Of a DNA stretch of 26,745 bases, positions 15,831 to 25,027 are shown piece after piece. Position 1 is the first letter of the stretch. Every line of letters begins with the position of its first letter. Below the pieces are notes generated by a model, which saw nothing but the letters and a program-made list of their open reading frames with translations, did not search any database and had not been told where the DNA came from. Origin of the DNA: an uncultured Azospirillum sp. (GTDB lineage: Bacteria > Pseudomonadota > Alphaproteobacteria > RF32 > CAG-239); assembly GCA_947383875.1 (NCBI GenBank), contig CANDEX010000018.1, forward strand, positions 1 through 26,745. Direction: 5' to 3'. Made by a program: the position numbers and the translations under genes.

Positions 15831-18023
15831 ATGGTAATGCTCTCAGGATTACAGACATCCCTCAGCGGTATGAAAGTTGCCCAGAACCAGATGGATATCA
15901 TCGGACGTAATCTGGCGAACATTGATACTGTCGGCTACACTCGTAAGACGGCATTGCAAAGCAATGTTGTGTTGGGCGGACAAAGTGCCGGTGTCATGAT
16001 TGGTGACATCACGCGTACGGTTAATGAAGGATTACTTAAAAGTTATCTCGCGTCAAACAGCACAACAGGTAATCTTTCCGCCAAACAGCAATATCTGGGC
16101 AAAGCAGAAACACTGCTCGGCACGCCGCAAGGAAACAACTCCATTGCCGCCAATGTCGGTAACTTACAATCGGCATTCGAATCTTTCGCCTCCGATGTTA
16201 CCTCTGCCACCAGTCGCTATAATTTGCTGAACAATGCGGATACGGTTGCAACTCGCCTGAATTCTCTGACGACAGAAATTCAAAAATTGCGTGGCGATGC
16301 AGATCTGAATATCAGCGAGGCTTGTAATCAGGTCAATGATTATCTTGATAAATTACAGACACTCAACGATCAGATTGTTAAATATAAGGTTTTGGGATAT
16401 GACGGCGTTGCTGATTTGGAAGATCAGCGTGATCAAGCTCTCCGTGAATTAAGCGGATTAATGGATATTTCTTACTTCAAACGGGAAACAGGTGAAATTG
16501 TTATCCAAACCACCAACGGTGTTACTCTGCTTGATCGTTACCCGCACCATCTGTCACATAGTGCCGTGGCACAGGCCAGCCCGACGACCTCATATGAAGG
16601 CGGCGGTATCGGAGGCATTTATGTGGATGGAGAGGATATTACAACACAAATAAGAGACGGTGAAATTAAGGGGCTGATTGATATTCGCGACAATCAACTG
16701 ACATCTCTGCAAACTCAGTTGAACGAACTGGCTTCCACATTAAAGGAAAGCATCAATCAGGTTCATAACCGAGGAACCTCTTATCCCAATGCTCCGTCAG
16801 AGATGACTGGTTCTCGACGCTTTATTGACCCGGCGAACCAAAATATTCAAATTTCTAACGGGGATGTCCGCTTTACGATTTTTGATGCTGACGGCAAACA
16901 GGTTGCCACTACAACTCTGCTGGGAGGCTTAGGTTTTCCGGATGCCGGCGGCAGCGTTACGGATATGGTTGATAAAATCAATACCTGGCTGACTGCTGCT
17001 GACGGTGCTAACCTGCCGCAAGCTTATGCTGAAGTCAATAAAGACGGACAGGTTGTTATCAATACCGGAGACAGTAACTATTCTTTCTCTATCCGTGATG
17101 AAGCCTCTTCTACGCCGGGTAGTGCCCAGCAAGATGTATCCATCAAATTTGATGTCAACGGTGATGGCGCGTTTGATCGTTCTTTTGAGGGGTTTTCATA
17201 TTTCTTCGGGATGAATGACTTTTTTACCAACACCACCAACGAGCATATTTATGATTCTAAGGTGATGAGTAAAAGTGCTAATTTGGGTGTCCGGGAAAAA
17301 ATTACCCTGAATTTTGCAACCGGCAACAATCCGGCTTTAGGGTCAATCACCATTAATACAAATGACAGTTTGCAAGATATCGTCAACAAAATTAACAATG
17401 ATGAAGCTCTTAACTCTCAGATTAAAGCTTCTCTGGTGCCCAACGGAAACGGTTATGTTTTGCAGATTAACAATACCTCAGGTGAACAACTGGAAATCAG
17501 TGAGGCCATTAATCCCACCACAGGAACGACCAGCGGTTTTCTGGATCGTATCGGGCTGCATCCGTCTAATGCTGACAGTGCCGGTTCATTGAAAGTGCGT
17601 GATGATTTAATGACTAACCCCTCCGGTATTGCAGCGGGAACTCCCGAGTTTAATCCTAATTCCGGAGAATATCAGCTTAATCCGGCGGTTAATGATATTG
17701 CCAATGAAATGGCCAAAGTATTCAGCAGTTCGCAAGATTTCGGTCAGGCCGGAACCATTGCCAAAACCAGCACAACTCTGGCTAATTATGCAGCAACTTT
17801 TGTCGGTGCCATTGCTACCGAAGCTAATAGCGCGGAATCTAATCTGGCTTATCAGCAGGAACTGACGAACTCCATTTCGCTGAAAGAAGCCAAACTGAGC
17901 GGTGTTGACAGAGACGAAGAACTGGCTCAACTGATTATTTTTCAGCAGAGTTATGCTGCCTGCGCCCAAACCTTTACAGCATCTAAAGAAATGTTGGATA
18001 TGCTGTTGAATATGGTCAACTAG
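15831..18023 (+). CDS. flgK: Flagellar hook-associated protein 1 FlgK
   Basis: FlgK is the first junction protein between hook and filament and is secreted by the flagellar type III system. The N-terminus LSGLQTSLSGMKVAQNQMDIIGRNLANIDTVGYTRK carries the rod-family ANxxTxGYxR motif, and the C-terminus (QELTNSISLKEAKLSGVDRDEELAQLIIFQQSYAACAQTFTASKEMLDMLLNMVN) matches the FlgK coiled-coil end. At 730 residues it is longer than the enterobacterial protein (about 550). The extra length is in the central domain, roughly residues 300-600, rich in Thr, Asn and Gly and probably surface exposed. The ATG at 15831 has AGGAG at 7 nt. It is separated from the FlgN-like gene by 10 nt and from flgL by 12 nt. 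Confidence 0.95.
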   Translation: MVMLSGLQTSLSGMKVAQNQMDIIGRNLANIDTVGYTRKTALQSNVVLGGQSAGVMIGDITRTVNEGLLKSYLASNSTTGNLSAKQQYLGKAETLLGTPQGNNSIAANVGNLQSAFESFASDVTSATSRYNLLNNADTVATRLNSLTTEIQKLRGDADLNISEACNQVNDYLDKLQTLNDQIVKYKVLGYDGVADLEDQRDQALRELSGLMDISYFKRETGEIVIQTTNGVTLLDRYPHHLSHSAVAQASPTTSYEGGGIGGIYVDGEDITTQIRDGEIKGLIDIRDNQLTSLQTQLNELASTLKESINQVHNRGTSYPNAPSEMTGSRRFIDPANQNIQISNGDVRFTIFDADGKQVATTTLLGGLGFPDAGGSVTDMVDKINTWLTAADGANLPQAYAEVNKDGQVVINTGDSNYSFSIRDEASSTPGSAQQDVSIKFDVNGDGAFDRSFEGFSYFFGMNDFFTNTTNEHIYDSKVMSKSANLGVREKITLNFATGNNPALGSITINTNDSLQDIVNKINNDEALNSQIKASLVPNGNGYVLQINNTSGEQLEISEAINPTTGTTSGFLDRIGLHPSNADSAGSLKVRDDLMTNPSGIAAGTPEFNPNSGEYQLNPAVNDIANEMAKVFSSSQDFGQAGTIAKTSTTLANYAATFVGAIATEANSAESNLAYQQELTNSISLKEAKLSGVDRDEELAQLIIFQQSYAACAQTFTASKEMLDMLLNMVN

Positions 18024-18035
18024 GAGGACTGAATT

Positions 18036-19940
18036 ATGCGTGTACCTACTTATGCAACTTATATGAATATGGCCAATGCAACAATCAAAAACAAAGATTT
18101 GGTCGATTTATACAGTTTTCAGTCTATTACCGGTCTGAAATCAATGAATTATTCCGGCTACGGAATGAGCGCGTCAAGTATTGTTTCTCTGGAAGCAACA
18201 CTCGGTGTTACCAATACATTTATGGAAAATAATAAAATTACCAATGTTGAAATCAAAACCATGAATACATCGATGGATGCGATTCAAAAAGCAATTAATG
18301 ATTTCAAAAGCACTTTAACCAATGCCAGCGGCATGGATTTGGATAAAATCACCCCTGATTATACCGGCGGTGAAATTACTTTCACTAATGATAACGCGGC
18401 TGATTATCTCGGCAAAACCATTACTGTCAACGGCACACAATATACTTTTGCCAATGACGGTAACGGGAACAATATCGATATCAGCGGCGCAACCAATGCG
18501 CAGGATGTTATGACGGCTTTGAAAAACAAACTGCCGGCTAATGTTGATTTTACTTTTGAGGACAACAAGTTTTCTTTTCCGTTATATACGATTAACGGCA
18601 CTTCCAGCGTGTTAAACGTAGATGGCGTTGAGACCGGCGAGCCGCACACGATGAGCGCGGATCAATACCGCGAAATGCAGCAGTTGCAACAACAGGCTTT
18701 TGCCGCCATTAAAATGCTGGTTGACAGTCTGAATACTTTCGCCAATGGCAAGTATCTGTTTGGCGGCGGTGTTTCTAATGAACCGCCGGTGAATTTCCCG
18801 TTCAAAACACTTGATGAATTTCAGGCTTTCTATGATGGAATAAACATCAAATATCCGTCAAATGCCAGCGCAGATTTATCAAACTTTTCGATTAATGCCG
18901 AAAATACCGGTGCCATTTCTTTGAAATTAAACGGAACTGACACCAATCAGGGTACTATTACCGCAGAAAAAAGCGGCGGTTTTCTGAAACCGGCGATTAC
19001 GGCCAATGCTAAAACAACCGGCACCCTGACTTTCAACAGTGATAAAAATACGGTTAATGCGACAGAATACGGAGCCTTTAATACACTTAGTGCCGGAGAT
19101 ACGGTCGTGATAGGCGGAGATGCTTCTGGAGCTAACGCCAAGGCTTATATCGTCAAATCAGTTTCGGCTGACGGCAAGACAGTTACTTTTGAAAAATCTA
19201 CCCCTGTTATGACTGATGATGTGATTACTCCGGATAATGATGTAACCATCAGTAAATCTTTTCCGGTCGGCTCCGTGATTAACATGGATGGCTTCGGGAA
19301 TAACAATCTGGCCGGACAAGTTCAAGTTACCGGTATCAGTGATGACGGTACTGAGCTATATGTAACAGCCGACCCTTCTCGGTTTCCGACAATGACAATT
19401 CCGGCTTCCAGTTCATGGAGCCTGTCTAACGAATCTTATTATCGCGGCGGCGATTTAAGTTCAGAAAAAAGAATTTCAGAAAATCAATCTCTGACTTTTG
19501 ACATTAATGCCAATGATCCGGCTTTTGAAAAACTGTTCAGAGTCTTGGGATCTATTGCACAAGGTAATCTGGTAGATACCCGTAATCCGGCAGATGAAAT
19601 GGTTGGGACAATTAATCAAAACAGTACATTTGATCTGATTAACGAGGCTCTTGATTTGGTCAGCGATGCTCTGTTTAATGCCGGACAAAATGCAACGGTT
19701 AAAAATGCAGATATTTATACCATTTCGGCAAAAATTAATGCCAATTATGTGGTATTGAATCAAACAACTGAAAACCAGACAACGATTGCAGCAAATTTGC
19801 AGAACAATATTACGTCTCTGAAAAACGTAGATAAAACAGAAGCCGGTGTTAAACTGTTTCTGGCATCACAAAATCTGGAAGCCTCTTATGCTGTTTTGCA
19901 GCAGGCAATGAGCTTAAGCCTGTTGAATTATTTGAAATAA
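18036..19940 (+). CDS. flgL: Flagellar hook-associated protein 3 FlgL, long form
   Basis: FlgL is the second hook-filament junction protein and a flagellin relative. The N-terminal helix region (VPTYATYMNMANATIKNKDLVDLYSFQSITGLKSMNYSGYG) and the C-terminal helix region (KTEAGVKLFLASQNLEASYAVLQQAMSLSLLNYLK) are typical, and FAAIKMLVDSLNTFANGKYLFGG near residues 218-245 is the family central block. The protein has 634 residues against about 300-320 in most FlgL. The extra sequence is a Thr/Asn/Asp-rich, beta-type region at about 100-210 and again at about 250-520, with no cysteines seen. The frame is intact, so these are likely surface domains rather than errors. An AGGAGG ribosome site lies 7 nt before ATG 18036. 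It is last in the operon, before a strong terminator. Confidence 0.9.
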   Translation: MRVPTYATYMNMANATIKNKDLVDLYSFQSITGLKSMNYSGYGMSASSIVSLEATLGVTNTFMENNKITNVEIKTMNTSMDAIQKAINDFKSTLTNASGMDLDKITPDYTGGEITFTNDNAADYLGKTITVNGTQYTFANDGNGNNIDISGATNAQDVMTALKNKLPANVDFTFEDNKFSFPLYTINGTSSVLNVDGVETGEPHTMSADQYREMQQLQQQAFAAIKMLVDSLNTFANGKYLFGGGVSNEPPVNFPFKTLDEFQAFYDGINIKYPSNASADLSNFSINAENTGAISLKLNGTDTNQGTITAEKSGGFLKPAITANAKTTGTLTFNSDKNTVNATEYGAFNTLSAGDTVVIGGDASGANAKAYIVKSVSADGKTVTFEKSTPVMTDDVITPDNDVTISKSFPVGSVINMDGFGNNNLAGQVQVTGISDDGTELYVTADPSRFPTMTIPASSSWSLSNESYYRGGDLSSEKRISENQSLTFDINANDPAFEKLFRVLGSIAQGNLVDTRNPADEMVGTINQNSTFDLINEALDLVSDALFNAGQNATVKNADIYTISAKINANYVVLNQTTENQTTIAANLQNNITSLKNVDKTEAGVKLFLASQNLEASYAVLQQAMSLSLLNYLK

Positions 19941-19943
19941 GGC

Positions 19944-19971
19944 AAAGCCCGGGAAAATCCCGGGCTTTTTT
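19944..19971 (+). terminator. Intrinsic terminator of the flagellar operon
   Basis: AAAGCCCGGGA pairs perfectly with TCCCGGGCTTT around an AAA loop, and the T-run continues to 19971. It begins 4 nt after the flgL stop. The minus strand has a shorter T-run after the hairpin, so action on the leftward hypothetical gene is weaker at most. Confidence 0.95.
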
Positions 19972-20079
19972 CAAAAACAGACTATCTAAACAACAGAGAG
20001 ATAACATTTTTGTTTCCGGTGCTGATAAACACGAGAAGACAACGTTAGGAGAGATATCTTTTTTCTTATTTGGCTTTGC

Positions 20080-20622
20080 TTAATCTCGTCCGGAATATAC
20101 AGCCATACCGCGATTGCATTCTTTTTGCCGTTTGAAGCGCAGAGTGTTTCCTCGTCGTCCGGCATATCCTTCTTTGGTTTCAACACTCACACTATGTTTA
20201 CCGCTTTCCGTTAAAATTTCCTTATTGTTGTTTTTAGCCTTTTGTTCTGGCGTATCATAACGAAAGTCATTGTGATCAGCATCTTTGCGATTTTGTATTT
20301 CTTTAACATTGTCGTAAATCAGGTTTGCAACCTCGTCTTTTTCACTAAATGTATTATCTATTTTATCTTTTATTTCTTCCAAAGCTTGCTTTTTTTCCAT
20401 CTCAAAAAGCGCGTCTTCAAATTTCAAATCTTGAATTTTATGCTCTTCTTTATTTAAAACACTAGCCTGCACCATTGTATGAGGATCATGATGTTCGGGA
20501 GCTGAACGCGAACCATTTCCTACAGCAATAATAGACCCCGTCATTGCCGTGGCTACCATTAAATTATTTTTGGCCTTTCTTAATTTATTTCTAACCTTAT
20601 CCATCAACTCTTTTTTTGGCAT
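20080..20622 (-). CDS. Hypothetical charged protein with one short hydrophobic segment
   Basis: I do not recognise this 180-residue protein. It starts with a basic stretch (MPKKELMDKVRNKLRKAKNN), then a hydrophobic segment at about 21-35 (LMVATAMTGSIIAVG), then a long hydrophilic region rich in Lys, Glu, Asp and Asn. About 58-110 is predicted helical or coiled (KFEDALFEMEKKQALEEIKDKID). The last 40 residues are basic and Gly/Arg containing. The first part could be a short membrane anchor or weak signal peptide. A longer start at 20679 exists, but the ATG at 20622 has GAGGAG 6 nt upstream and is clearly better. It stands alone between the flagellar terminator and the glycogen operon, read leftward; a TTGATA in the A+T-rich upstream region may be part of a promoter. 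Confidence 0.65.
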   Translation of the reverse strand: MPKKELMDKVRNKLRKAKNNLMVATAMTGSIIAVGNGSRSAPEHHDPHTMVQASVLNKEEHKIQDLKFEDALFEMEKKQALEEIKDKIDNTFSEKDEVANLIYDNVKEIQNRKDADHNDFRYDTPEQKAKNNNKEILTESGKHSVSVETKEGYAGRRGNTLRFKRQKECNRGMAVYSGRD

Positions 20623-20687
20623 AACCGTCTCCTCATAATTGTTTAGAACAATAATAACATATTTTTTATCAAAAAACAATTAATTAT

Positions 20688-20735
20688 AAACCGCCATAAA
20701 ACTTTAGGATGAGACAAAAAGTTTTATGGCGGTTT
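20688..20735. repeat. Perfect 18-bp inverted repeat, likely malQ terminator
   Basis: The arms at 20688-20705 and 20718-20735 are exact reverse complements (core CCGCCATAAAACTT) with a 12-nt loop. On the minus strand it begins 22 nt after the malQ stop, and TTTATAATTAATTG follows the second arm. A role as the 3' end of the glycogen operon is likely. The T-tract is imperfect, so a dispersed hairpin repeat is the alternative. Confidence 0.75.
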
Positions 20736-20756
20736 GCGCTAAAAACGACTGCAAAT

Positions 20757-22904
20757 CTATCTTTCGCGACGGATTGCATTGATATTGCGGATATAGGCAA
20801 TATCGTTTTCCAAATACTCCAGGCTAACAGGTAATTTTCGCCGCCAGTTGGGATGCTTGTCCCTATCTGTTCCCGGCAGGTTCTGTAATTTTTCAACGTG
20901 CAAAATATCTTCCAGCTGTGCCAGAAAGACTTTAGATGCCGTACGGGCTGCAAAACGATGAACTGCTTCCTCTATCCCCTCAGGATATGCCTGACCGTAG
21001 ATGTAATTATCCTTACGCAGATTATCTTCCGGCCAGCAGCCGTTATTATCCAAAGCGGATAAAAGTTTCCAACGATCAAGTTCCCGTTTGTGATAAGCTC
21101 CGTTTTTATCTTTTTCCGTCATCATTCCGAGAGAAGACATCAGCTCAATATCGAAACCAAACCACCACATTCGCAACGGAGCCATATCATGCGTTCCGAC
21201 AGATGTAAAAGCTGAAACGGGATACTCAGCCGGAGGATTAAAATCTCCCCATCCGGCATCTTTACGCTCTGCCCAAAGGACACTCAAAGCAAAGATATTT
21301 TTTTCAGCCAAAGTTTCCAGGAAACCTTCCGGCACATTACCGATACTTTCACCAACAATCTGACATTGATTTCGATAACTTTCAATAGCGACAATGTTCA
21401 ACATATCCTTGAAGTTATACATCATGTAAGTTCCCTCGTCGCCGGTATCGGGAATCACATAGAGCCGCATTAATCCCATCACATGGTCAATACGCAGTGC
21501 TCCGGCTGCCCGCATATTGGCGCGCAGAATCTTGATAAAAGGCTCATAACAGCGTTCTTTTAAAACATATGGATTGAAAGCTCCGAGACACCATTTTTGT
21601 CCGGCAGGAAAAAAGGCATCAGGCGGCGCACCGGCACCGACATCTTTAATAAACAGGTCATTATCAGACCAAAGTTCGGCACTATCTTTGCCAACCCCGA
21701 CAGCTAAATCACGATACAATCCAACTTTGAGCCCCAGTTCTTGAACCTTATTGCTGGCCAGATTAAACTGTCTGTCCGCTTCAAATTGCAAATATTTGAA
21801 AAAACGTATTCTGTCAGCATATTCTTCAGAAAACTTACGCACTGCCGCGGAATACGGATTTTGGAACTCATCCTCCCATGCGCGCCAACCGCCCCAAATA
21901 TAAGTACTTTTTATGTCATACAGCGTTTGGAACAATGCCAGCTTGTGCAAGTCTTCGCCCTCAGCTTCAACATAGGCACGAAAAGCCTGTTGACGTTCAC
22001 TATGCTTGTCAGCCATAAAACGACCGTATAGTTTTTCCAGTACCGAAATCTTCAGCGGGTAAATCTCGCCATATTGAATTAATTCACTGCTGCGCAACTC
22101 GGCAATTTTATCATTAATCGCATTTTTATCTTCCGGCTTAAATTCTGGAACCGCTTCAATATCGATATAAATCGGGTTCAGATAAAGACGGCTGATAGAA
22201 CAATAAGGACTGGCCTCCTCCGGATAAGTATGCACCAAAACATTTAGCGGGTTAAGTCCGATAATATCAGCCCCGCTGTTGGCGCAGATTTTGATAAAAT
22301 CAGCCAAATCAGTAAAGTCACCGACACCCCAGTTACGCTCACTGCGCAGAGAATACAGCTGCAGCGCATAGCCCCAGATTTTACCGTCTTTCAAAGCCTG
22401 ATTTTCATAACAACGCTGCGGTGCTACAGCCAGGGTACTTTTGTAGCTTTTATCTGCAACCGTAAATGTCAGATTGTAATAACCGACAGGTAAATCTCCG
22501 GTGACTGCCACCAAAAGCTTGGTGTAAACCGTTCGTCCTATTTGATAGGTTTCGTCCGTCGGGTGGACGTCAAAAGTAACATCTGAACGGATGCCGGTAT
22601 CTTTATTTTCAACCTGTACGGCAAAAAAACTTTGCGTCTGGTCTGAGGGAATAACCGCATCAAAATGCAGCTTACCTTGTTCAACAACATAAATATTTTC
22701 TAAGGTCTGCTGCCAACGACGCTTGTCAAAATCAGCCAGAGATTTTTCCACCTCTCCGCGATTACCGGCTTTATACCCCAAATGTTCGGCGATATAACGG
22801 ACAACTGCTTCATTGACTTCATAGTTTTTCTTTGCTAATCCGCCATCACTGAATTTGGTAGCGATACCAAGTTTGTCCGCTAATTTTTGCAGCATTTCTT
22901 CCAT
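20757..22904 (-). CDS. malQ: 4-alpha-glucanotransferase (amylomaltase)
   Basis: A GH77 enzyme that transfers alpha-1,4-glucan chains between maltodextrins and releases glucose, recycling the short chains left by glycogen debranching. Its 715 residues match the E. coli MalQ size, including the N-terminal extension (about 1-165) with a beta-type domain. The catalytic core starts near 175 (KIWGYALQLYSLRSERNWGVGDFTDL). The nucleophile is Asp473 in LRIDHVMGLMRL, the acid/base Glu519 in IVGESIG, and the stabilising Asp573 in SVGTHDMAPLR. The usual EDLG after the acid/base is ESIG here, a mild change that keeps Glu. The ATG at 22904 has GGGAG at 7 nt and lies 11 nt after the glgX stop. Confidence 0.96.
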   Translation of the reverse strand: MEEMLQKLADKLGIATKFSDGGLAKKNYEVNEAVVRYIAEHLGYKAGNRGEVEKSLADFDKRRWQQTLENIYVVEQGKLHFDAVIPSDQTQSFFAVQVENKDTGIRSDVTFDVHPTDETYQIGRTVYTKLLVAVTGDLPVGYYNLTFTVADKSYKSTLAVAPQRCYENQALKDGKIWGYALQLYSLRSERNWGVGDFTDLADFIKICANSGADIIGLNPLNVLVHTYPEEASPYCSISRLYLNPIYIDIEAVPEFKPEDKNAINDKIAELRSSELIQYGEIYPLKISVLEKLYGRFMADKHSERQQAFRAYVEAEGEDLHKLALFQTLYDIKSTYIWGGWRAWEDEFQNPYSAAVRKFSEEYADRIRFFKYLQFEADRQFNLASNKVQELGLKVGLYRDLAVGVGKDSAELWSDNDLFIKDVGAGAPPDAFFPAGQKWCLGAFNPYVLKERCYEPFIKILRANMRAAGALRIDHVMGLMRLYVIPDTGDEGTYMMYNFKDMLNIVAIESYRNQCQIVGESIGNVPEGFLETLAEKNIFALSVLWAERKDAGWGDFNPPAEYPVSAFTSVGTHDMAPLRMWWFGFDIELMSSLGMMTEKDKNGAYHKRELDRWKLLSALDNNGCWPEDNLRKDNYIYGQAYPEGIEEAVHRFAARTASKVFLAQLEDILHVEKLQNLPGTDRDKHPNWRRKLPVSLEYLENDIAYIRNINAIRRER

Positions 22905-22915
22905 CTTTATGCTCC

Positions 22916-24997
22916 CTATTTTTTGATTTCAAAGACCAAAACACTCCAAGCAGGAACCTGAATCTCCTGTTCGGCTCCGACTTTGGTTTCATCCTTAAAC
23001 TTTGATGAACTGTCTAACAACAAATTCCATGTATATTTCCCGGTTATGGCCGGCAGTTTCCATGTCATATCATTATAATTCGCATTAAAAATTGCCAGAA
23101 CAAAACGGCTGCCGGTATAGACACAATAAGACAAGGCTTTACGGCTGCCGTCGTGCCAATCTTCAGTCGTAAATTCCGTTCCCCGTTCATTATACCACAT
23201 GATGTCTTTACAATTATTTTTGACGACCTTACCACAGAAAAAATGACGGCGGTTAAAGATGCGCAATTTTTTACGCAGAGCAATTACCCGACGTATAAAT
23301 TTCACCAATTCTTTATCGTCTTTGGAAATTCCTTCCCAAGTAATCCATGTTAAAACATTATCCTGACAATAGGGATTATTGTTACCGAATTGAGTATGGG
23401 CAAATTCATCTCCGGCGACCATCATCGGCGTTCCGAAAGAAAGCAACAGCGTACTGGCTAAAGCTTTCAAACGCTGACGGCGATTTTCCACCACCATCGG
23501 GTTATCGGTTTCACCTTCCGCACCGGAGTTCCAACTCCAGTTGCTATCCGTACCGTCACGATTATTTTCGCCGTTGCTCAAATTGTGTTTGCCGTTATAG
23601 CTGACCAAATCCTGCAAGCTGAAACCATCATGCGCCGTTACAAAATTAACGCTGGTCCAAATATCACGATTTTGATAATTAAACACATCACTGGACCCGG
23701 CCAATCTGCTGGCAAGCTCCGGTGTTTGGAACTGATCGCCTTTCCAAAAGCGGCGAACGGTATCTCGATATTTATCATTCCACTGTGCCCACCCCGGAGG
23801 AAAAGCACCGACCTGATAACCGCCGTAACCGACATCCCATGGCTCGGCAATTAATTTAATCTGCCGGGTTTTGGGATCTTGCCCCGTTGCATACAAAAAG
23901 CCGCTGTCGAGCTTAAATTCCATATTCTGACGGCAAAGAGAAGTTGCCAAGTCAAAACGAAAGCCATCGACGTGCATTTGCTCTACCCAATAACGTAAAG
24001 AATCCATCACCAATGTTAAAACATTTGGATTTTGAACATTAAATGATGCGCCGCAACCGGTGCTGTCGTAATAATAACGTTTATTATCAGGATTAAGCGT
24101 GTAATAAGATGCATTATCTATGCCGCGATAGCACAATGTCGGTCCCAGTTGATTACCCTCACCGGTGTGATTATAAACGACGTCCAGAATGACCTCAATG
24201 CCTTTGGAATGCAAAGTTTTGACCATTTGCTTGAATTCATCAATTTCATCCGACGCCATATAAGTTTGTTCCGGCGCAAAAAACGTAAAACTTTCATATC
24301 CCCAGTAGTTATCTTTGATATAGCCTTTTTTATGGCGGTTACCAAAGAAAGCGTGTATCGGAAGAAATTCTACGGCGGTCACGCCCAGCCATTTCAGATA
24401 ACTGGTGACACTTTTATCTGCAAAGCCGGCAAAGGTTCCGCGTTTATCATCGGGAATTTGCGGGTGCAATTTGGTAAAACCGCGCAACTGGGTTTCATAA
24501 ACAATGGTTTCTTCCATCGTATAACGAGGGCGGATTTCATCATCATCCCCCCAGTCAAAAGTATTGCCGACAACAACGGATTTGGGTACATAAGGCGCGC
24601 TGTCAAGCTCGGAAAAAGACAAATCCTTATCGGGGCTGTCCCAGTCATAGCCGAAAATGGCCTTATGCCAAATCAGCTTGCCGACCAACTTGCGCCCATA
24701 GGGGTCTATCAGTAATTTATTGTGGTTAAAACGATGCCCTTCCTGCGGCTTGTATGGCCCGTAAACGCGATAGCCATAGACTTGTCCCGGCTCAACATCG
24801 GAGAGATATATGTGCCAAATGCTGTTATCATTTTCGGTAATGGCATAACGCTCCAGTTCTTGCGAACCGGAAGCGTCAAACAGACAAAGTTCCACCTTTT
24901 CGGCATGGGCAGAGAACAAGGCAAAGTTTACGCCCTTCCCGTCATAAGTCGCACCTAACGGATAAGCTTTTCCGGGATTGGATTTGTAACGAGGCAT
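22916..24997 (-). CDS. glgX: Glycogen debranching enzyme GlgX
   Basis: A GH13 isoamylase-type enzyme that cuts alpha-1,6 branches of glycogen after phosphorylase trimming. The protein has 693 residues. An N-terminal CBM48-like domain covers about 10-110 (GKAYPLGATYDGKGVNFALFSAHAEKVELCLFD). The catalytic barrel follows with DVVYNHTGEG, the nucleophile Asp349 in DGFRFDLA, acid/base Glu385 in LIAEPWD and Asp457 in VTAHDGFSLQDLV. The C-terminal domain ends in WSVLVFEI. An AGGAGA ribosome site precedes ATG 24997. It follows glgB by 30 nt on the same strand and precedes malQ by 11 nt, so the three form one operon. Confidence 0.96.
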   Translation of the reverse strand: MPRYKSNPGKAYPLGATYDGKGVNFALFSAHAEKVELCLFDASGSQELERYAITENDNSIWHIYLSDVEPGQVYGYRVYGPYKPQEGHRFNHNKLLIDPYGRKLVGKLIWHKAIFGYDWDSPDKDLSFSELDSAPYVPKSVVVGNTFDWGDDDEIRPRYTMEETIVYETQLRGFTKLHPQIPDDKRGTFAGFADKSVTSYLKWLGVTAVEFLPIHAFFGNRHKKGYIKDNYWGYESFTFFAPEQTYMASDEIDEFKQMVKTLHSKGIEVILDVVYNHTGEGNQLGPTLCYRGIDNASYYTLNPDNKRYYYDSTGCGASFNVQNPNVLTLVMDSLRYWVEQMHVDGFRFDLATSLCRQNMEFKLDSGFLYATGQDPKTRQIKLIAEPWDVGYGGYQVGAFPPGWAQWNDKYRDTVRRFWKGDQFQTPELASRLAGSSDVFNYQNRDIWTSVNFVTAHDGFSLQDLVSYNGKHNLSNGENNRDGTDSNWSWNSGAEGETDNPMVVENRRQRLKALASTLLLSFGTPMMVAGDEFAHTQFGNNNPYCQDNVLTWITWEGISKDDKELVKFIRRVIALRKKLRIFNRRHFFCGKVVKNNCKDIMWYNERGTEFTTEDWHDGSRKALSYCVYTGSRFVLAIFNANYNDMTWKLPAITGKYTWNLLLDSSSKFKDETKVGAEQEIQVPAWSVLVFEIKK

Positions 24998-25027
24998 TGT
25001 TCTCTCCTTTTAATCTGCCGAAAGGGA

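Noticed and set aside
20688..20735. The 18-bp inverted repeat as the ends of a mobile element.
   Set aside because: Only 12 nt separate the arms and no transposase or target duplication is present.
24149..24715. A 188-codon plus-strand open frame inside glgX.
   Set aside because: It is antisense to a well-supported conserved gene and has no recognisable domain; it is a shadow frame.
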